From contig NC_044504.1 of NCBI RefSeq assembly GCF_902362185.1, positions 27,433,341 through 27,497,340 on the forward strand: a stretch of DNA of 64,000 nucleotides. Direction: 5' to 3'. The position numbers and the translations under genes were made by a program. How positions within the stretch are numbered: position 1 is the stretch's first letter; each line of letters opens with the position of its first letter. The DNA is from Chanos chanos (lineage: Eukaryota > Chordata > Actinopteri > Gonorynchiformes > Chanidae). Shown here piece after piece: positions 58,602-64,000 of this stretch. The notes beneath the pieces were generated by a model. It saw only the letters and a program-made list of their open reading frames with translations. It was not told the DNA's origin and searched no databases.

Positions 58602-59959
58602 TTCTCTCTTTTAGACTCCTGAGTGGTTGGACAGTGATTCCTGTCAAAAATGTGAGCAGCCTTTCTTTTGGAACTTCAAACAGATGTGGGACAGCAAAAA
58701 AATTGGCCTTCGACAGGTAACACGCACACACACACACACAGACCTTGGCTTTCTCTTTTATCAGTAAATATTTAAAAGATCTTTTTTTGAAAGTAAATCT
58801 TTTAACACTGTCAGAAAATCAATTCTGTTACTACATTAGCGAGAAAAAACAGGGATGGTCTTCGTAATCAGGGTTTTAAAGAGTGCTATTAATGTTTAAA
58901 AAGTTGCATTTTCACGTGTAACTTTGTTTAGGATGTGTCCTAAATTGGTTGCACTTAGTGAGTCTAAAATCATTATTTCCACCTTGACAAACCTGGAAAC
59001 ACTGCATGCTTTTTTTACAATAAATCTCAGCTTAAAAGATATGTATGACATGTAATATTTTTACTCCTATCTTTCCACCTACCCCCCCCCCCTCCAAACC
59101 CACCACACACACACACACACACGCATGCACCCCTACACCCTCCTCAGCACCACTGTCGGAAATGTGGTCAAGCGGTGTGTGGGAAATGCTCGTCTAAACG
59201 CTCCACCATACCACTAATGGGGTTTGAGTTTGAAGTGCGAGTGTGTGACAGCTGCCACGAGTCCATTACAGATGAAGAGTGAGTACAACCTACAGCTTCT
59301 CCTCTGAAAAGAACTTACTCACACAATCAGCTCCCTTTGGAGAATAAATAGACTGTTATCTGATTACATTAATCAGATCAGATAACCAATTAACTGATTA
59401 TATTAATCAATTCTCAAGCACAGACTCTATTTGTAATATGTATTGAAATAGAGAAAAGCAGATTTTTTTGTTTGTTTGTTTCGTCAGACGAGCTCCCACG
59501 GCGACATTCCATGACAGTAAGCACAGCATTGTTTACATGCACTATGAACCAACCAGAGGATACCTGCTCACCTCTGGGTCCGACAAGGTCATAAAGGTCA
59601 GTCATTGCCTAACATTAAACCTTCAGCTCGGTCTGAACGGCCGGTGTTTATAAAAGAATGTGTGAATTTTCTTCTTATTATGTCAGTATTTTATTATGAT
59701 GGCAAAGTGAGGTGACTGTCAGGTGAGTTTTTGGTCATAGGTTGCTAAAACCGTAACATAAGTTACTCCACATCACAAAAAGATTTCTTTTTTTTTTGAC
59801 ATAGTTACTTGTCTTATATGTTGTTACTTGTTACGTGTTACGTGTTACTTATTACTTGTTCTTATTTGCGATAACCACTGTTGAAATCCGAAATGGGAGG
59901 AGAATATTGAGTGACGTGTATTTCTGCAGCTGTGGGACATGACTCCTGTGGTGTCCTGA
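50871..59959 (+). CDS. wdfy2: WDFY2, WD-repeat and FYVE-domain protein 2
   Basis: Early-endosome adaptor that binds phosphatidylinositol 3-phosphate through its FYVE finger and is known to associate with Akt and PKC-zeta. Twelve coding exons: 50871-51007, 54052-54119, 54381-54454, 54770-54824, 55351-55501, 56766-56878, 57224-57350, 58102-58207, 58615-58716, 59148-59278, 59488-59596 and 59930-59959. They give exactly 400 aa, the length of the human protein. The start MTAEIHPRP matches the mammalian N-terminus. WD repeats include [43 protein letters not shown] and [14 protein letters not shown]. The FYVE domain (about residues 280-352) shows WLDSD, zinc-binding CQKC, the RQHHCRKCG core and VCDSCH. 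A last WD strand, [15 protein letters not shown], follows it. Several introns carry GT repeats right at the acceptor. No defect seen. Confidence 0.96.
51488..51535. repeat. (CA)n microsatellite in WDFY2 intron 1
   Basis: About 24 CA units, then a GAGA-rich stretch. Open frames reading Thr-His or Val-Cys are repeat artefacts. Confidence 0.95.
53091..53139. repeat. (CT)n microsatellite in WDFY2 intron 1
   Basis: About 24 uninterrupted CT units, read directly. Confidence 0.95.
55302..55348 (+). repeat. (GT)n tract forming the end of WDFY2 intron 4
   Basis: About 23 GT units run straight into the TAG acceptor of exon 5 (exon starts 55351). There is no ordinary pyrimidine tract in the last 50 bases. 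Another GT run lies at 55201-55248. Confidence 0.93.
56879..57223 (+). repeat. AC-rich start and (GT)n end of WDFY2 intron 6
   Basis: The intron begins GTACACACACATACAC and is AC-rich to 56965, with a second pure CA run at 57042-57091. It ends with a GT run (about 57180-57221) directly joined to the TAG acceptor. The two ends are complementary in the transcript. Confidence 0.93.
57401..57811 (+). repeat. 46-bp minisatellite, nine units, WDFY2 intron 7
   Basis: Nine head-to-tail units of 46 bp starting AGAGAGACAGGTACACTCTA, at 57401, 57447, 57493, 57539, 57585, 57631, 57677, 57723 and 57769. Copies differ by one or two bases only, so the array has been recently homogenised. Confidence 0.95.
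58035..58080 (+). repeat. (GT)n tract near the end of WDFY2 intron 7
   Basis: About 23 GT units, followed by GCGCGTGCATGTATTCATGCAG and exon 8 at 58102. Another acceptor with a GT run in place of a long pyrimidine tract. Confidence 0.93.
58236..58515 (+). repeat. 40-bp minisatellite with AATAAA in each unit, WDFY2 intron 8
   Basis: Seven units of 40 bp starting about 28 bases after the exon 8 donor. Each contains TTATGTTTGTCTTTTTAACC and then ACAATAAAA. AATAAA occurs at 58269, 58309, 58349, 58389, 58429, 58469 and 58509. Copies differ by one to three bases. Confidence 0.95.
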
Positions 59960-60213
59960 GAATCCCACTCATGGCTGGAGGCACAGAGCGCCATGCACCA
60001 AAGAGATAACGGTTGTCTGGGCAGGAGATGGGTGGATGAGAGATGAGTAGATAGAGCCTGTGAAACAAAACAAAACCTGACTGCTGTCAACATCGTGAGA
60101 CTGCTGATAATCACCTGCACCATTCTACTCATGAAGAACAATCCCTAAGTCTGGCACTGGGTAATATGATGGACTGTAGAGGAGCTGCATGCATGCGTGT
60201 GGGTGGGTGTGTA

Positions 60214-60248
<35 letters not shown>

Positions 60249-60408
60249 ATTAATGTAGGCCAGTTAATTCTCCTCTGTTATTTCTGTTATAAACTGTTTA
60301 AATGACCCCCCTCCTCCTTTTAGCAGTGTTTCATCTGTCCTTATTCTATGCTGTACTCTCTTCATGCACTCAGTGTGACCAAGCAAGCATAGCAAAGACT
60401 TCAAACTT

Positions 60409-60537
60409 AACACATTCCTGCAGATTTGACAGTCATGAAGGAGTTATGAATAACACATTCCTGCAGATTTGACAGTCATGAAGGAGTTATGAATGACATA
60501 TTCCTGCAAATTTGACAGTCCTGAAGAGTTATGAATG
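60409..60537 (+). repeat. 43-bp tandem repeat in the WDFY2 3' UTR
   Basis: Three units of about 43 bp containing ACACATTCCTGCAGATTTG and CATGAAGGAGTTATGAAT. The third is the most diverged. It lies between the WDFY2 stop and its likely poly(A) signal. Confidence 0.9.
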
Positions 60538-60876
60538 ATCACTGTGATTCCTGTGAATGTCGTTCCGACTGAACTTCATGAAATTCCTCCCTCGTTTGAA
60601 TATTTGTGAACTTTGCTGTCAATGTGTGACTTCTGGTGTACATTATAAAACATATCTATGGCTCCTCATTGGCTGTTCACCGTGCATCATTCACGAGGAC
60701 TTGTGTGGTAACACTTGGTGGTAAAACCTGCATGCAAAACGCATTACGAAGCTCTCACGGGACTTTCCAGTCGGGCGGTTATGACACTATCATAGCCCGT
60801 CGCGAATTTCCTTTCCTTTTCATCAGCAGCTGTTTTGTGTTAGTTGGACAACAGACTCAGTTTTGTGTCTGCTGAA

Positions 60877-60882
60877 ATAAAA
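60877..60882 (+). terminator. Candidate poly(A) signal of WDFY2
   Basis: AATAAA about 0.9 kb past the TGA at 59957-59959. I saw no earlier canonical hexamer in the 3' UTR. Assigned from position. Confidence 0.5.
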
Positions 60883-61690
60883 AACAAAAACAAACAGTAT
60901 CAGGAGCTTCTTATGAAACATTATGCATGCTTATAACAAGAAGTAATGTCCATAGGCACTGAACTGAAGTGTTGCCACAAATGACATACATGTCATCGTA
61001 ACCATACTCCTCTATTTATATTATGATTATCTGTGATGAAACTCCATATTCTCTTACTGCATTGTAGAGTTCCATCTTCAGGATCATGATGAAATGTCCA
61101 CTCATAAGTCAGTGTTGAGATGAGAATGTCACACAGGGCAGTGTGACATGTTACACAGGAGCATTTAATGAGGACTACCACTCTTTTCTTTTGTCTGGTA
61201 TATTGTTCACCAGTAAGAGTTCAACACTCTCCAAATACAACTTCTGAGCAAGTAGAGAGTTATGCATGTTAGCATGTCTTCCCTGATTTATTCAGTGGTG
61301 TGTTTTTGTTTTTTTTTCACTTCTGGAATGAGAAATGCTTGCTGGTGATGCTGTATGGTTACAGAAATACTTGTCATGTTTTAACTGAAGTTTTTATGAA
61401 GAGCACAGCGACTGAAAAAAATATATCCCTCCTGTCTTGACTGGATCTTCTGTCCCGATTTACCTTCTGGCTGTTGTATAAGTCACTTACTCCAACTGAA
61501 ACTAATGAACATGTGATTTGTTTGGACATAATTACAGTCTATAATACAGATCTTTATAATGTTCAGAACCTTCCCTACAGTGCATATTACATTTACTCAG
61601 GTATTGTTATGCTTAATGACTTAGACTGGGCCGATATCAGACGTTAATTGGCATATTGTGACTGGAAGTAGAGGAATATGAGAACACTTT

Positions 61691-61731
<41 letters not shown>

Positions 61732-62020
61732 CAGGCCTATTTTCCTTATGTTCAGAATAACAGTTCTACACACTGTTTTGGGCAACATCTGTGAGGTTTT
61801 CCCATTCTAATTACAGTTGTACAACATAATAATAATAGGTTTTGCCTTTGAAGTGAGGACATTTTGCTAGGCAGATTTATGTAGACAATAACATCTTTTT
61901 CTGCTTCTCCTAGGTACAAAAATAATAATGATCACAATAATAATCATAATCATCCATTTAAATTGATGTCACTACACAGGCATAGTCATACATCTTAAAA
62001 TCCATACAACGCTGAATCCC

Positions 62021-62190
62021 CTAAAACGCTCTAAAACCACAGATGGAGGAGGTCCCTAAAACACCCTAAGGCCACGGATGGAGGAGGTCCCTAACACACC
62101 CTAAGACCACAGATGGAGGAGGTCCCTAAAACACTCTAAGACCAAAGATGGATAACGTCCCTAAAACACCCTTAGACCAAAGATGGATAA
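62021..62190 (+). repeat. 35-bp tandem repeat, about five units
   Basis: Units of about 35 bp reading CTAAAACACCCTAAGACCAC then AGATGGAGGAGGTCC, with the last two units more diverged (GGATAACGTCC, GGATAAGC). Confidence 0.88.
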
Positions 62191-62396
62191 GCATGTTACA
62201 GATTGTTATCTTTGAAGACAACACATTCCTACTGCTGTTGGTCTTTATGGAGACCAGAGATACATTGAGTGTCCTGTTGGTGTGGCTCTCTCTCTCTCAG
62301 GTCATTCTGAGTGACCAGTGCCCTTCATCCTCAGTCTAGGCCAGAATGTCATTAGACAGTTCACAGGCCCCTACCACCTTCTGATTCATAGACTCA

Positions 62397-62409
62397 CCAC
62401 CAGGGGGAG
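62397..62409 (+). promoter_or_regulatory. Candidate CTCF core motif
   Basis: CCACCAGGGGGAG matches the vertebrate CTCF core CCACCAGGGGGC with a change only near its end. Motif match only, downstream of WDFY2. Confidence 0.4.
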
Positions 62410-64000
62410 TCAAAATCACTCAGTTTTACCCAGTAAATGGTAGTAAGTAGTGTAACACAGAGGAAGATGAGGAGCCTCTCAGCGTTGTCTGTTGACCTGG
62501 TGAAGCCTGGTTCTCCTTCATTCCCATAACGTTGATATTCCTCACTGTCAGGGCACTCAAGGGTGTTCATTATAAAAGTCTGAATCAAAATCTAGTGTTG
62601 TCATACAGTATTTTGTTTTGTGTGGATACCACACTGCTCAGCCTTCTCTGATCTGCCATGAATGAGATTAATGTGAGTTTCACAGAGCTTTCCTTATGCA
62701 GAACATGATTTGCTAGACATACAATTAGAACAAATGAAAGCAGAAAAATGGATATCAATAAATGTCTCTGCACTAAATTACAGTTACTGCAGTTAAGTAT
62801 AAAATGTATGAATCAATTTTATGAATAATGCCAAAATAAAAAAAAATCATCTAACAGCTCAGGCACATGTAGGACATCATACTTGCCAAGTGACTAAGTT
62901 AAAATACAACAATATTTTATACATTATTTACCACTGATTTGATTATAAGGAGTTATGTTTTCTTCCAAAGTCTATTAAAATGAATGCAAAATTGTGCATA
63001 AGATCCACATGAAACCTAAAACTGTAACTGGAGGACGCTATGTTTAAAACGACACACAGCTCTATGGAAGTGGAGAGAGAGAGGGAGGGAGAGGGAGAGG
63101 GAGAGGGATAGAGAGAGACTGTTTAACCAGCTGATCCTTTCGTCAAGTTTAAACTAACAGCCCAGAGTGTGAGCTGAGCCTGGAACAATAAGCTCTGGAT
63201 ACTCAGGACGTCCACAGCGAGACGGAGAGGAATCTGCAACTCATGTCCTTCTGTGAGAGAACGAGCTGTCCCTGCCTGACCCACAGTCCCAGAGAACATA
63301 ACACAGGCCTCCTGGATGGGTACAGCAGATGGATAGATAGATACATGCATACATACATACATACATACATACATCTGTGATGGAAGCATGTGGTTAAAAC
63401 TCTGTTTAGATAAGAGCCTTACACTGTCCTCTGTGTGAACATCTCGGTCCTCACGTTCACAAAAGCCTGTGAAACAGAGGCAGGCTGGTTGACAGGGCAT
63501 TGGCTTTTGTGTCTGCATGACTGCACTGTTTCAAACACTCTTCTCTTCCATACTGAACACATATATAAATACACACGCACACACACACACACACAGGCTT
63601 CCCATACCAGCAGCACCCTAAACCTGCCTCTCTTTTTGCCCTCAGCGGGAGATCTGTACCTCCTTTAAGAGACAATAAAACTGCCCATCTAAACACTACA
63701 TCTCACAGTATATAAGTAAGTATAAGGAAATAAGTATTTAAATTCTGGCAACAACAATAAAGTTTCAATAGACGAATTTTTACGAAAGTGTGATAGCAGT
63801 GTAACAGTTTTGTGGAGTTCTGGAGTATCTTTTTAATGATATCAGTGATTAGGGAAAGCTATCACATTTATACTGATGAATGAATGACCAACACAAAAAG
63901 AAGATATAATGATTTTGATTAATTTTATTCTCTACAACCAACTCAGTGTTTGAAATGGCTTTGCACCTATGTGAAATGAATTTGGAAAATCTACAATATA

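Larger units (their letters stand above)
60883..64000. other. Intergenic region downstream of WDFY2
   Basis: No gene can be firmly supported. Contents are a GT repeat (61694-61727), a short tandem repeat (62021-62190), a CTCF-like core (62397-62409), an ATAC repeat (63340-63374) and a GA-rich stretch (63073-63118). Two minus-strand open segments, 62394-62588 and 63123-63311, look slightly gene-like but match no family I know. Confidence 0.5.

Noticed and set aside
62394-62588. Minus-strand open segment with a membrane-like stretch ending SPWW
   Set aside because: The end is the CTCF-like CCCCCTGGTGG sequence, there is no convincing acceptor, and I recognise no homologue.

Overview
The window is vertebrate nuclear DNA, almost certainly from a teleost fish. 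It is AT-rich and crowded with CA/GT, CT and short-unit tandem repeats. It carries fish-type MITEs and spliced vertebrate genes whose exons I could join in frame across consensus GT-AG sites. I cannot name the species. The gene order FAM124A - SERPINE3 - INTS6 - WDFY2 matches, from memory, the block on human chromosome 13q14.3, and this supports the orthology calls. A tandem pair of claudin-10-like genes lies to the left of the block.

Layout. 1-7000: two complete five-exon claudin-10-like genes on the minus strand (1365-3540 and 4995-6953), in the same orientation and with nearly identical exon sizes. A decayed partial copy of exon 1 lies just inside intron 1 of the second gene. 8534-21188: FAM124A on the plus strand, 4 coding exons, 572 codons. 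About 9 kb follows with no gene that I can support. It holds the FAM124A 3' UTR, a long-arm hairpin MITE, and a perfect 192-bp hAT-type MITE with an 8-bp target duplication. 30249-34855: SERPINE3 on the plus strand, 8 coding exons, 419 aa, with an intact inhibitory-type hinge and a predicted Arg-Ser reactive bond. 36398-47791: INTS6 on the minus strand, 18 coding exons, 855 aa, tail-to-tail with SERPINE3. 50871-59959: WDFY2 on the plus strand, 12 coding exons, 400 aa, divergent from INTS6. 59960-64000: WDFY2 3' UTR and intergenic DNA with short tandem repeats.

The genes do not form one pathway. The claudins are tight-junction channel formers. FAM124A is a poorly characterised protein. SERPINE3 is a secreted serpin. 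INTS6 is an Integrator subunit acting in nuclear transcription. WDFY2 is a PI3P-binding early-endosome adaptor. All five reconstructed proteins other than FAM124A have a family with known domains, and none of the six genes shows a disabling change in the joined reading frames.

I found no clear new biological system. The features most worth a second look are in the introns. WDFY2 intron 6 opens with AC repeats and closes with a GT repeat directly at the acceptor. WDFY2 intron 8 holds a minisatellite that carries a polyadenylation hexamer in every unit. The claudin exon fragment keeps a splice-donor sequence. A long hairpin MITE lies in the probable 3' UTR of FAM124A. Exon coordinates were worked out by hand from splice sites and remembered family sequences. 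Alignments and transcript data were not available.
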